From JAWKWH01 sp963669415 (GTDB lineage Bacteria; Pseudomonadota; Alphaproteobacteria; Rhizobiales; Rhizobiaceae): a DNA stretch of 64,000 bases. Location: assembly GCA_963669415.2 (NCBI GenBank), contig CAXXPS010000003.1, positions 1,364,001 through 1,428,000 of the forward strand, in the 5' to 3' direction. Positions 18,676 through 27,518 of this stretch are shown one piece after another. The notes beneath the pieces were generated by a model. It saw only the letters and a list, made by a program, of their open reading frames with translations. It was not told where the DNA came from and made no database searches. Both the position numbers and the translations under genes were made by a program. The stretch's first letter is position 1. Every line of letters begins with the position of its first letter.

Positions 18676-19102
18676 CTAGAGCGTTTCCACCGAATATTGA
18701 ATCGTTTGACCGCCGGTAATCTGTGTGCTGGCCAGGCGCGTGCGGCGACGTGGTGCGAGCACCACGAGACCGGGCGCAACGCCGCGAGCGGGCAGAGAGC
18801 CAAGGTCAGACGGTTGCGGTTTCCGATCAAAAATCAGCATTTTGGTATAAAGGCTTGGGTGTCTTTTTCGTTTCTGCCGCGTCGAAATCCTCGCCCGATG
18901 CTTCGGCATCGCGCTGCGGTGTTCTCAAAGGCGTTTGCGGTTACTTGTGACCAGCACAACGCCCCTGTCCGCTTGGCCCGATCGAGGGCATTTTTCGCGC
19001 GGCTGACGCCGGAAATGCGAAAATTGCCACTGCACAAACAAAATATCCATCCCATCAAACCGCTCCAATATTCGGTTGAAACGCTCTTGCCGATCCGGAT
19101 CC
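18676..19102. repeat. 410-bp non-coding element bounded by 22-bp inverted repeats
   Basis: The gap between ATPase and MCE genes holds no convincing gene. Its ends, 18678-18699 and 19066-19087, are inverted copies with 21 of 22 bases identical (AGAGCGTTTCC... / ...GAAACGCTCT). The left end is also the start of a 63-bp repeat (18677-18739) whose second copy is at 62672-62734. No target duplication is evident. It looks like a non-autonomous insertion or REP-like element inside an operon. Confidence 0.65.
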
Positions 19103-19921
19103 TCACGTCGGAACCCGTGCCTGAATGGCGCGGGCCCGTTTGCCGCAAAAATAGGCCTGTACCCAAGGTTCTTCGAACTGGAGCATCTCGTTCAACGTCC
19201 CCTCAATGAGCACGCGCTTGTCTCCCAATACAGCGATTCGGTCGCAAGCCGAATGCAAACTGTCCAGGTCATGGGTGACCATGTAAACGGTCAACCCCAT
19301 CGTATCGCGCAATTTGACCACAAGCTCATCGAATTCCGCCGCGCCGATCGGATCGAGGCCGGAGGTCGGTTCGTCGAGGAAAACAATCTCGGGATCAAGG
19401 GCCAAGGCGCGGGCCAATGCGGCGCGCTTTATCATGCCGCCTGAAAGTTCAGAGGGGTATTTTTCCGCAGCATCGGGAGACAATCCGACCAGTTCGATCT
19501 TCAAACGGGCCAATTCGTTCATCAGATCGCGCGGCAAATCGAGATACTCGCGCATCGGAACCTGAATGTTTTCAAGCACCGTCAGGGACGAGAACAGCGC
19601 ACCGTGCTGGAACAGAACACCAAGACGCATGTCGATCTGCAGCCTCTGATCATCTGTCAGATCATCAAGATCATACCCAAACAGCCTTATCGAACCGCCC
19701 TGCTTCTTGTTGAGGCCCAACACAGTTCTCAGCAGAACCGACTTGCCCGAACCCGACGCGCCGACAAATCCCAATATCTCGCCACGGCGCATATCGAGAG
19801 ATAAATCTTCCAGAATAACCTTGCTTCCGAATGCGACTTTCACACCACTGACTGAAAGTACGATTTCGTCGCCTGAACCGTTTGGATTCAATGTGCCATT
19901 TGATTTTGCTTTGCCGGCCAT
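19103..19921 (-). CDS. MlaF-type ABC transporter ATP-binding protein
   Basis: ATPase of the MCE lipid transporter, 272 residues. Walker A is GASGSGKS, the Q-loop LGVLFQHGALFSS, the signature LSGGMIKRAALARALAL, and Walker B EIVFLDEPTSGLDPIGA, followed by the switch histidine in VTHDL. The HGALFSSLTV stretch after the Q-loop and the GMxKR signature variant are typical of MlaF/MKL ATPases. It begins nine bases after the permease stop, so the two are co-translated; it is separated from the MCE gene by the 410-bp element. Confidence 0.95.
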   Translation of the reverse strand: MAGKAKSNGTLNPNGSGDEIVLSVSGVKVAFGSKVILEDLSLDMRRGEILGFVGASGSGKSVLLRTVLGLNKKQGGSIRLFGYDLDDLTDDQRLQIDMRLGVLFQHGALFSSLTVLENIQVPMREYLDLPRDLMNELARLKIELVGLSPDAAEKYPSELSGGMIKRAALARALALDPEIVFLDEPTSGLDPIGAAEFDELVVKLRDTMGLTVYMVTHDLDSLHSACDRIAVLGDKRVLIEGTLNEMLQFEEPWVQAYFCGKRARAIQARVPT

Positions 19922-19930
19922 GATGCGAAC

Positions 19931-21103
19931 CTAGAAATCAATTGCGGCGTAAAACATGGCAAACAAGCCATCGACCAATATGACAACGAATATCGCCTTG
20001 ACCACAGACGCGGTGACATGGCGGCCAAGAGATTCGGCGCTGCCTTCAGTTTTCAATCCTTCGATGGAGGCAATGATGCCGATGATGATGGCCATGAACG
20101 GCGCCTTGATGAGACCAGCAAATATGGTCGTCAGATCAATCCATGCATGCATTCGCTCAATGAAGGCTGCCGGTGTGATGTCTGAATAGACCCATGCAAC
20201 GACCATTGCTCCGCCAAGTGCAGCAAAATTGGCGGCAATGGTCAGGCAGGGAAGCATGATGACGAGTGCCACCAGGCGCGGAAACACCAATACGCCGACG
20301 GGGTTGAGGCCGATGACCGTCAATGCGTCGACTTCTTCGCGCATTTTCATCGAACCGATCTCGGCAGTGATGGCGCTGCCTGAACGACCGGCAATCATGA
20401 TCGCCGTTAAGAGTACGCCGATTTCCCGCAGCACGAGGACTGAAACCAGATCGACGACAAATATTTCCGCGCCGAAAAACCTGAGTTGAAACGCACCTTG
20501 TTGGGCGATGATTGCACCGATAATCGTCGACATCAAAAGCACGACGGGAAGCGCGCCGACACCCATCCGGTCCATCTGGTTGACAATCGCAGCCGGGCGA
20601 AGCGTGTGCCTGCGGCCGGCTTTCATCTGCGCTCCGCGGATCGTTGCCCCGAGAATATGCATGCCAAGGACAAACTCGCTGTAGAAGTTGACTGACAGAC
20701 GGCCGATGTCTTCCAGCACTCTGGTGATGATATTTCCATCGCGGCCGCGGGCCGAAACCCGATCCGTTTCCGTCGCGGGAGATACCGCATTCAACAATGT
20801 CGAAACGCTCTCCGACGCATTGTTCAACTTGACCGCCGCGCCACCGTTCCGGTGGGTTGCAACCAGCCTTTGCACCAGCCAGGCGCCGGCCGTGTCCATC
20901 TTTTCGACCTTGGACAGATCGACTTCCAAGGTTTTTACACCAGTCTCCCGTTCGCCCTTGCGAACTGATGCATCCAGGAACCCGACTGTGCGTGTGGTCC
21001 AGATTCCCGAGCACGACACTGACAGAATTCCGGCATCTCCCCGCTCAAAGTCAAACTTGGCGGGCGCCTCAGCGTTTGCATTAGAATTTGCTTTTGTCCA
21101 CAT
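19931..21103 (-). CDS. MlaE-type ABC permease with N-terminal STAS domain
   Basis: A 390-residue inner-membrane permease. Residues ~20-115 form a STAS domain (LEVDLSKVEKMDTAGAWLVQ), here fused to the permease rather than separate as MlaB. The rest is the MlaE/YrbE domain with five or six helices, including MDRMGVGALPVVLLMSTIIG, REIGVLLTAIMIAGRSGSA and the conserved EIGSMKMREEVDALTVIGLN. The ATG at 21103 begins MWTKANSN. First gene of the MCE operon, divergent from the epimerase gene with a 77-bp gap. Confidence 0.93.
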   Translation of the reverse strand: MWTKANSNANAEAPAKFDFERGDAGILSVSCSGIWTTRTVGFLDASVRKGERETGVKTLEVDLSKVEKMDTAGAWLVQRLVATHRNGGAAVKLNNASESVSTLLNAVSPATETDRVSARGRDGNIITRVLEDIGRLSVNFYSEFVLGMHILGATIRGAQMKAGRRHTLRPAAIVNQMDRMGVGALPVVLLMSTIIGAIIAQQGAFQLRFFGAEIFVVDLVSVLVLREIGVLLTAIMIAGRSGSAITAEIGSMKMREEVDALTVIGLNPVGVLVFPRLVALVIMLPCLTIAANFAALGGAMVVAWVYSDITPAAFIERMHAWIDLTTIFAGLIKAPFMAIIIGIIASIEGLKTEGSAESLGRHVTASVVKAIFVVILVDGLFAMFYAAIDF

Positions 21104-21180
21104 GCTCCGGCAAGAACTTCCGATGACGATTCAAGGCAAGGGGGAAGCCAAACAAATGCGAATCAAACTCGAATCTGGTC

Positions 21181-22164
21181 GTGCAGCGTAGCCTATCCGT
21201 CACGATCGAACACTACCCCATTGCCGGGTCGTTTCGAATTTCGCGTGGAGCCAAGACCGAAGCTGTCGTCGTCACCTGCTCCATCGGCGAAGCGGGCAAA
21301 ACCGGGCGCGGAGAATGTGTTCCCTACGCTCGCTATGAAGAGACCACGGAAGGTGTGCGTGATGCGATTGCGGCCATGGAGACGCATATCGCCCGGGGGA
21401 TCGATCGTCTGGAACTGCTCCATGCCATGCCTCCCGGGGCGGCCCGAAATGCGATCGACTGTGCCTTGTGGGATCTTGAAGCGAAAACTGCCGGCTGTCG
21501 CGCTTCCCGCTTTATCTGCAAGACGGAGCCGGAACCGCTGGTAACCGCCTACACCATATCGCTCGGCACTCCAGAAAAGATGGCTGCTGACACCAAGGCC
21601 GCAGGTGACCGGCCGGTTCTGAAAATCAAACTCGGTGGCAAAGACGACATTTCGCGGATGCGGGCTGTGAGGGAACGCGCCCCCGGCAGCAGGTTGATCG
21701 CGGATGCCAATGAAGGTTGGACCACGCAGAACATTGTCCAAAACATTGCAGCGTCGAAGGAGTATGGATTTGAACTCATTGAGCAACCGCTTCCGCGGGC
21801 CGAAGACGAAGCTCTGCGGAACATTGATCGTCCGGTGACGATCTGTGCTGATGAAAGCGCACATGTCGCTGCTGACCTGGATAGGCTGAAGGGTCTCTAC
21901 GATGCGGTGAACATCAAGCTCGACAAGGCCGGCGGACTGACAGCGGCAATTGCCAAACATGACAAGGCCAGATCATTGGGGCTGAAGACGATGATCGGAT
22001 GCATGGTGGGAACATCCCTGTCGATGGCGCCCGCGGTTCTGCTGGCGCAAGCAGCGGATTATGTTGACCTGGACGGTCCGCTTCTTCTGGCCGAAGATCG
22101 CGATCCCGGCCTCCATTATGAAGGTTCGATTGTTTTCCCGCCGGAACCGGGTTTGTGGGGTTGA
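21181..22164 (+). CDS. dgcA: L-Ala-D/L-Glu (dipeptide) epimerase
   Basis: Enolase-superfamily enzyme of 327 residues that epimerises L-Ala-L/D-Glu, linking murein tripeptide recycling to amino-acid use. Visible: N-terminal capping domain; KIKLGG (acid/base Lys in KxK), metal ligands in DANEGW, IEQPLP and ADES, the second catalytic Lys in NIKLDKAGG, then MIGCMVGTSLSMAPA and DLDGPLLL with the substrate-recognising DxD-like end. It starts at GTG 21181. Rhizobiales homologues are annotated DgcA; exact dipeptide specificity is inferred. Confidence 0.87.
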   Translation: MQRSLSVTIEHYPIAGSFRISRGAKTEAVVVTCSIGEAGKTGRGECVPYARYEETTEGVRDAIAAMETHIARGIDRLELLHAMPPGAARNAIDCALWDLEAKTAGCRASRFICKTEPEPLVTAYTISLGTPEKMAADTKAAGDRPVLKIKLGGKDDISRMRAVRERAPGSRLIADANEGWTTQNIVQNIAASKEYGFELIEQPLPRAEDEALRNIDRPVTICADESAHVAADLDRLKGLYDAVNIKLDKAGGLTAAIAKHDKARSLGLKTMIGCMVGTSLSMAPAVLLAQAADYVDLDGPLLLAEDRDPGLHYEGSIVFPPEPGLWG

Positions 22165-22189
22165 GTTCAGCGCGCCACTTTAAGGGCGT

Positions 22190-22885
22190 TCAATCCAGAA
22201 ACACCGCCCAGTCATCCAGTGGTGCGCGTTCGGTGCGCAGATCATTTTCCGGTTTCGAAGTGTCTTCGTAACCGATTGCCATACCGCAGACGACCACCTC
22301 TTCTTCCGGGATGCCCAAGACAGGCCTGATCTGCCGGTGATAGGGTGCAAATGCCGCCTGAGGGCAGGTATGCAGCCCCCTGCCCCTTGCCGAGATCATG
22401 ATGTTCTCAAGGAACATGCCGAAATCGAGCCACGAGCCGACTTCGAGACGGCGATCAATTGTGAATATCATGCCCACAGGCGCATCGAAGAAAATGAAAT
22501 TGCGGTCGTGCTGTGCGCGCATCCTGTCGGTGTCACGCCTGCCAATACCGAGCAGATTGTACAGACCAAACCCCACGGTGCGCCTGCGGGACAGATATGG
22601 CTCGAAGAACTGATCGGGATAATATTTGTATTCATCCCATTCTGCTTTCTCGGCTCGGATGCCAGAATTCAATATGGCGTCTGAAACCTTCTTCTTGCTG
22701 TCGCCGGTCAGCACATAGGTTTTCCACGGCTGCATATTGGTGCCGGACGGCGCGCGCGCCGACAATTTCAGTATGGTCTCAATCGTTTCCCGATCGACCG
22801 GGTCGGGCAGAAACGCACGCACCGATCTGCGCGAGCCAATGGCATCGTCCACGGCTTTCTGCCGTATCAATTTCCCGTTTTCCAT
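22190..22885 (-). CDS. nitroreductase family FMN oxidoreductase
   Basis: FMN-dependent NAD(P)H oxidoreductase of about 231 residues: SRRSVRAFLPDPVDRETIE, the FMN-binding SARAPSGTNMQPWKTYV, and the C-terminal half-site LGIPEEEVVVCGMAIGYED. The ATG at 22885 (MENGKLIRQ) sits where the family begins; upstream in-frame codons up to 23212 are low-complexity and overlap the promoter of the divergent regulator. It is divergent from the XRE-cupin gene with about 190 bp between, so both may answer to that regulator. Substrate unknown. Confidence 0.85.
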   Translation of the reverse strand: MENGKLIRQKAVDDAIGSRRSVRAFLPDPVDRETIETILKLSARAPSGTNMQPWKTYVLTGDSKKKVSDAILNSGIRAEKAEWDEYKYYPDQFFEPYLSRRRTVGFGLYNLLGIGRRDTDRMRAQHDRNFIFFDAPVGMIFTIDRRLEVGSWLDFGMFLENIMISARGRGLHTCPQAAFAPYHRQIRPVLGIPEEEVVVCGMAIGYEDTSKPENDLRTERAPLDDWAVFLD

Positions 22886-23012
22886 AGGCTTGCACCGCGC
22901 CGGAATGGTGAGCTGTCTCGAACGTTCGCTGGAGAAATTTGTTTGGGAGGAACCAGCGGAGCGTGCTGCTTTGCACCACTGCGCAAAAATTGCAAGTCTG
23001 CGCGCAAATCCC

Positions 23013-23057
23013 GTGAAATTTTCCTTGATTTTTTCATGGAAACCGGATTTCGTGAAA
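23013..23057. promoter_or_regulatory. repeated GTGAAA/TTTCAT elements, candidate regulator site
   Basis: GTGAAA at 23013 and 23052 and the inverted TTTCAT at 23032 lie at steps of about 20 bp (two helical turns) in the divergent region before the XRE-cupin gene. They could be the binding array of that regulator. The motif is short, so confidence is low. Confidence 0.35.
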
Positions 23058-23074
23058 AACAGGAGACTTTTTTC

Positions 23075-23686
23075 ATGGATGCTGCAGTGGAAACGCTGTC
23101 CGAAGAACTCACCGGCGATGACCGGACGAAATCTGGTTCGGAACTGCTGGCCCGCGACATTCGTGCGCTCCGCCGTTCGCGCGGATTGACGCTGACGGAA
23201 CTGGCCGATCAACTCGGACGTTCAGTGGGGTGGCTGAGCCAGGTCGAGCGGGGTATCTCGGCCCCTACGATCAATGACCTGCGCGCGATTTGCGCTGCAG
23301 TTGATGTCCCGATCAGTCTGCTGTTTGCCCATGAGGTTGCCGACGAAGCCGAGCGCGGCGCGATTGTCAGAGCCGGAAAACGCCGGCAGTTGGGCTCCAG
23401 CGAAGGACGATTGGTTGAAGAACTCCTGTCTCCCGACCTCGGCGGAGAGTTTGAGATGGTCCGGTCAGTATTCGCTCCGGGTGCGTTTCTTGAAAAACCT
23501 CAGCTACGCGACACTGAAGAAGCGGCATATGTGGTCTCCGGCCAATTCGACATCGAGATTGAGGGGAAGTGGCATCACCTTGGCCCAGGCGACAGCTTTC
23601 GCTTCAACCGCAAACCGCACCGTTGGAAAAACCCCGGCAGCGAAGATGCGATCCTGATTTGGGTTATCGCACCACCCGTTTATTGA
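23075..23686 (+). CDS. XRE family regulator with C-terminal cupin sensor
   Basis: A 203-residue transcription factor: helix-turn-helix at ~25-80 (DIRALRRSRGLTLTELADQL, GWLSQVERGISAPTINDL) and a cupin at ~110-200 (EEAAYVVSGQFDIEIEGKWH, LGPGDSFRFNRKPHRWKNPG). The family senses a small metabolite and often controls an adjacent amine or betaine pathway. The ATG at 23075 has AGGAG nine bases upstream. It is first in a nine-gene same-strand cluster, 21 bp before the first dehydrogenase, which suggests it controls its own operon. Confidence 0.9.
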   Translation: MDAAVETLSEELTGDDRTKSGSELLARDIRALRRSRGLTLTELADQLGRSVGWLSQVERGISAPTINDLRAICAAVDVPISLLFAHEVADEAERGAIVRAGKRRQLGSSEGRLVEELLSPDLGGEFEMVRSVFAPGAFLEKPQLRDTEEAAYVVSGQFDIEIEGKWHHLGPGDSFRFNRKPHRWKNPGSEDAILIWVIAPPVY

Positions 23687-23707
23687 CCAATTCCGGAGAA
23701 CAGTGAA

Positions 23708-26155
23708 ATGGCAGACCTTCCTTCTACAGCACGCGTCGTCATCATCGGCGGCGGCGTTGTCGGAGTTTCCTCGCTCTATCATCTGGCAAAGGCGGGCTGG
23801 ACCGACTGCGTTTTGCTGGAAAAAAACGAGCTGACCTCCGGTTCGACCTGGCATGCGGCCGGCAACGTGCCGACATTTTCAACATCATGGTCAATCATGA
23901 ACATGCAGCGCTTTTCGACCGAGCTCTACCGGGGTTTGGCCGACGAGGTCGATTATCCAATGAACTATCATGTCACCGGTTCGGTGCGGCTGGCTCATTC
24001 GAAGGAACGCATGCAGGAGTTCGAGCGAGCCAGGGGAATGGGCCGCTATCAGGGCATCGACATTGAAGTATGCACTCCTGATGAGCTGAAAACGCACTAT
24101 CCGTTCCTGGAATTGCACGACCTGAAAGGCGGGCTTTACGACCCTTGCGACGGCGATATCGACCCGGCACAACTCACCCAGGCGCTCGCCAAGGGTGCGC
24201 GCGACATGGGTCAGAAAATCATCCGCTTCTGCCCGGTAAACGGGGTACGCCGGGAAAACGGTGAATGGGTTGTCGAAACCGCGCAAGGCGAAATCCGTTG
24301 CGAATATGTCGTCAATGCCGCCGGCTACAGGGCCCAGGAAGTTGCGGCCATGTTCGGGCGGTCCATCCCCATGGTGTCGATGTCTCACCAGTACATTTTG
24401 TTCGAGGAAGTGCCGGAACTGAAAGCCCGCACCGAGGAAACCGGCAAGAAACTGCCGCTGCTTCGTGATGTCGATACCAGCTATTATCTGCGGCAGGAGA
24501 AAAACGGCTTCAATCTCGGTCCCTACGAGCGCAATTGCCGCGCCCACTGGGTAACCGCAGATGATCCAATGCCGGAGGACTTTTCGTTCCAACTCTACCC
24601 GGACGATCTGGAACGACTGGAGTGGTATCTGGAAGACGCGATCGCACGCGTGCCATTGCTCGGCACGGCCGGATTGAGCCGCGTCATCAACGGGCCTATC
24701 CCCTACATGCCCGATGGCAATCCCAATATCGGGCCGATGCCGGGAATTCCCAATGCGTTTGAGGCCTGCGTATTCACGTTCGGCATCGCCCAGGGTGGTG
24801 GCGCCGGCAAGGTGCTGGCTGAATGGATTACCGAAGGCGGCACCGAGTGGGACATGTGGTCATGCGACCCGCGCCGTTTCGGAGATTGGTGCGATCAGGA
24901 TTATGCGACAGCCAAGGGTATGGAAGTCTACGGACATGAATATGCCATGCACTTCCCGCGTCATGCATGGCCGGCCGGACGCGACAAGCGACATTCGGCA
25001 ATTCACGACCGTGTTGCGGATCAGGGCGCGCAATTCGGGGCTTATAACGGCTGGGAACGCGCCAATTGGTACGCGAAGGACGGCGATGACACGTCTGAAG
25101 AAGCCACCCAGACCTGGAATCGCGAAGGTCCTTGGTTTGAGCGCATTCGTGAGGAGTGCCATGCGGTACGCGATGCTGCAGGCATTCTCGATTTGCCCGG
25201 TTTCTCGCGCTTCATGGTGAAGGGCGAAGGCGTGGCGGAGTGGCTCTCCGGCCTGATCACCGGAGTCGTGCCAAGGGTGGGACGCATCGGCCTAGGTTAT
25301 TTTGCTGATGAGAAGGGGCGCATTGTCACGGAAATGTCGCTGATGCGAATTGCCGAAGACCACCTGATGCTGATCACTGCCGCGACCGCGCAACTTCACG
25401 ATCTGGATTGGCTCAACTGGCACCTTCCGGCCGGTTCCGATATTTCGATAACTGACGTCACCGACGAGTTTTCCTGCCAGATCCTCACCGGGCCTAATTC
25501 ACGCGATATCCTGTCTGGTATCTGCGAGGTAGATCTGAGCCTGCCCTGGCTGACGCATCAACCTGCGCAGATCGGCGACGCCTGGGTCCAGCTGGTGCGT
25601 GTCTCCTTTGCCGGTGAACTTGGTTGGGAAATCCACTCCAAGGTCGAAGATACCCCGGCGATTTGGGACACGGTCATGGAGGCCGGCAAAACGCACGGGC
25701 TGAAACCGTTCGGTATGTTTGCGCTCGACAGTCTGCGGCTGGAAAAGAGCTACCGGGCCTGGAAAGGCGACCTGTCGACTGATTACACGGTATTGCAGGG
25801 CGGTCTCGACCGGTTCGTCAAATGGGAAAAGTCCGGCTTCGTGGGCAAATCAGCACTTGAAAGCGAACGGCAACACGGTGTCTCCAAGCGATTTGTCACG
25901 CTTACCGTCGACGCAGGAGAGTGCGATGCTCCCTACATGTCGACACTTTGGCACGGTGACGAGGTGGTAGGCGAGACGACGTCCGGTGGTTGGGGCCATC
26001 GCGTCGACAAGTCGATCGCTTTTGGCATGCTGCGCGCCGACCTGACCGAACCGGGCACTGAAATCGAGGTCGAAATCTATGGAGAACGTTGCAAGGCTGT
26101 GGTCCAGCCGGACGGCGGGCTTTGGGATCCGAAAAACGAAAGACTAAGAGCATGA
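23708..26155 (+). CDS. FAD-dependent dehydrogenase with GcvT domain (dimethylglycine/sarcosine dehydrogenase family), copy 1
   Basis: An 815-residue enzyme. N-terminal DAO-type FAD domain with VVIIGGGVVGVSSLYHL and STWHAAG, whose His49 corresponds to the histidine that binds FAD covalently in DMGDH. From about residue 430 a GcvT-like folate domain follows (ANWYAKDG, FSRFMVKGEG, FAGELGWEIHSK, LRLEKSYRAWKGDLS). Such enzymes remove an N-methyl group and hand the formaldehyde unit to tetrahydrofolate. The stop overlaps the next start (ATGA). Shares architecture with the 28706 gene; the substrate cannot be fixed. Confidence 0.9.
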   Translation: MADLPSTARVVIIGGGVVGVSSLYHLAKAGWTDCVLLEKNELTSGSTWHAAGNVPTFSTSWSIMNMQRFSTELYRGLADEVDYPMNYHVTGSVRLAHSKERMQEFERARGMGRYQGIDIEVCTPDELKTHYPFLELHDLKGGLYDPCDGDIDPAQLTQALAKGARDMGQKIIRFCPVNGVRRENGEWVVETAQGEIRCEYVVNAAGYRAQEVAAMFGRSIPMVSMSHQYILFEEVPELKARTEETGKKLPLLRDVDTSYYLRQEKNGFNLGPYERNCRAHWVTADDPMPEDFSFQLYPDDLERLEWYLEDAIARVPLLGTAGLSRVINGPIPYMPDGNPNIGPMPGIPNAFEACVFTFGIAQGGGAGKVLAEWITEGGTEWDMWSCDPRRFGDWCDQDYATAKGMEVYGHEYAMHFPRHAWPAGRDKRHSAIHDRVADQGAQFGAYNGWERANWYAKDGDDTSEEATQTWNREGPWFERIREECHAVRDAAGILDLPGFSRFMVKGEGVAEWLSGLITGVVPRVGRIGLGYFADEKGRIVTEMSLMRIAEDHLMLITAATAQLHDLDWLNWHLPAGSDISITDVTDEFSCQILTGPNSRDILSGICEVDLSLPWLTHQPAQIGDAWVQLVRVSFAGELGWEIHSKVEDTPAIWDTVMEAGKTHGLKPFGMFALDSLRLEKSYRAWKGDLSTDYTVLQGGLDRFVKWEKSGFVGKSALESERQHGVSKRFVTLTVDAGECDAPYMSTLWHGDEVVGETTSGGWGHRVDKSIAFGMLRADLTEPGTEIEVEIYGERCKAVVQPDGGLWDPKNERLRA

Positions 26156-26610
26156 AACTCAATGCCTTTGCCATTGATTTGATTGCCAAATTCCCGCTTG
26201 GCTTCGTCGCCACGGTAAACGAGACAGGCATGCCGTGTGTTTCACCGAAGGGGACATTTCTGGCGCTTGACGAAGAGACCATTGCATTCGGTGAGATCCG
26301 CTCGCCGGGCACGATGGCAAACCTTGCCCACCAGCCGGAGCTGGAAGTCAATTTCATCGATCAGTGGAAGCGCAAGGGCGTTCGGATCAGGGGGACTGCG
26401 GAAGTTTACGGGCGCGGTGAGGATGAATTTGGCACCCTCATACCCAAGTGGCACGAGATTTGGGGCGATCTGGCAAGCCGGATCAGCCACATCGTTCGCA
26501 TCCCGGTGGCCGAAGCGAAGTTGTTGACCACGCCTCCATATGATGATGGCGCGACGGAAGAAGAGATGATCGCGCTCTACAAGCAAAAATTCGCGGAGAT
26601 ATATCCTTGA
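26152..26610 (+). CDS. pyridoxamine 5'-phosphate oxidase-like FMN-binding split-barrel protein
   Basis: A 152-residue split-barrel flavoprotein: LGFVATVNETGMPCVSPKGTFL, FGEIRSPGTMANLAHQPELE and VNFIDQWKRKGVRIRGTAEVY are the barrel strands common to general-stress and PNPOx-like proteins. The ATG at 26152 overlaps the previous stop (ATGA), and the end overlaps the TTG start of the methyltransferase, so it is translationally coupled on both sides. Not a true PdxH by length and motifs. Role in the pathway unknown. Confidence 0.8.
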   Translation: MKLNAFAIDLIAKFPLGFVATVNETGMPCVSPKGTFLALDEETIAFGEIRSPGTMANLAHQPELEVNFIDQWKRKGVRIRGTAEVYGRGEDEFGTLIPKWHEIWGDLASRISHIVRIPVAEAKLLTTPPYDDGATEEEMIALYKQKFAEIYP

Positions 26611-27518
26611 ACAGCGTTGTTCTTCTTGATGGTGGCATGGGCCAGGAGCTGATTGCACGTTCCAGTGCCCCGGCACATCCGATGTGGTCGGCAAAGGTCA
26701 TGATGGACGAACCGGAAATCGTCCGTGAGATCCATGAAGACTATCTGCGGGCCGGTGCAACGGTGCTGACGCTCAATAGCTATTCGGCAACGCCGGAACG
26801 GCTCGAACGGGCGGGGTTAGCCGAAGCATTCAAAACGTTGCAGAAACGCGCAATCGAATTGGCGCAACAGGCGATTGAGCAAACCCGGGCCGAAGCGGCA
26901 ATCGCTGGGTGCCTGCCACCGCTGGTCGCCAGTTATCGTCCTGATATCGCCCCACCCTACCCCGAAATGCTCGATCTCTATCGTCGAATTGTCGCTGAGC
27001 AATCCGAAAGCGTCGATTTGTTTTTATGCGAAACGCTGGCTTCAGTTGCCGAAGTTCGAGCAGCCACGACAGCCGCGAATGAAACAGGCAAACCTGTTTG
27101 GGTAGCGATGACTTTGAGCGATGGCACCAAGGCGCCGGAGTTGCGCTCAGGCGAGCCGTTCGCCGATGGGATCAATGCGGCGGTCGAATGTGGAGCCGTC
27201 GCCGTACTGGCTAATTGCTCCTGGCCTGAGAGCATAGCCGCAGGGTTTGATGAACTTTCCGCATCACAAATTGCCTGGGGTGCCTATGCCAACGGCTTTA
27301 CCAGCATCAACCCGATGCAGCCGGGCGGAACCGTCGATGAACTGGCGGCACGCGATGACCTTGATCCCGACAGCTATTGCGAATGGGCGATGACCGCAAT
27401 AGAGCATGGCGCTTCGATCATTGGCGGTTGTTGCGAGGTGGGGCCGGCGCATATAACGGCAATTTCCTCCAAGCTTCAGGCCGATGGATACAAAGTCACG
27501 AAAGACGTCCATGCCTGA
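26607..27518 (+). CDS. homocysteine S-methyltransferase family protein (possible betaine-homocysteine methyltransferase)
   Basis: Zinc-dependent methyltransferase of 303 residues: VLLDGGMGQEL at the N-terminus, GATVLTLNSYSATPERL, the zinc cysteines in VLANCSWPE and IIGGCCEVGPAHI, and NGFTSINP. It moves methyl from a donor (betaine, S-methylmethionine or similar) to homocysteine. Between two DMGDH-type genes, a betaine donor is the simplest reading: betaine to dimethylglycine, then sarcosine, then glycine. The start is TTG at 26607 inside a TTGA overlap. The donor is inferred from context. Confidence 0.82.
   Translation: MNSVVLLDGGMGQELIARSSAPAHPMWSAKVMMDEPEIVREIHEDYLRAGATVLTLNSYSATPERLERAGLAEAFKTLQKRAIELAQQAIEQTRAEAAIAGCLPPLVASYRPDIAPPYPEMLDLYRRIVAEQSESVDLFLCETLASVAEVRAATTAANETGKPVWVAMTLSDGTKAPELRSGEPFADGINAAVECGAVAVLANCSWPESIAAGFDELSASQIAWGAYANGFTSINPMQPGGTVDELAARDDLDPDSYCEWAMTAIEHGASIIGGCCEVGPAHITAISSKLQADGYKVTKDVHA

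Noticed and set aside
18676..19209. Short open frames in the gap between ATPase and MCE genes
   Set aside because: They run through the inverted repeats and have no domain or ribosome site; treated as a non-coding element.
20157..21014. 285-codon frame within the MlaE-type permease gene
   Set aside because: Same strand, other frame; the permease frame has clear STAS and MlaE motifs.
22886..23212. N-terminal extension of the nitroreductase
   Set aside because: It covers the divergent promoter and regulator start, and the family begins at 22885.
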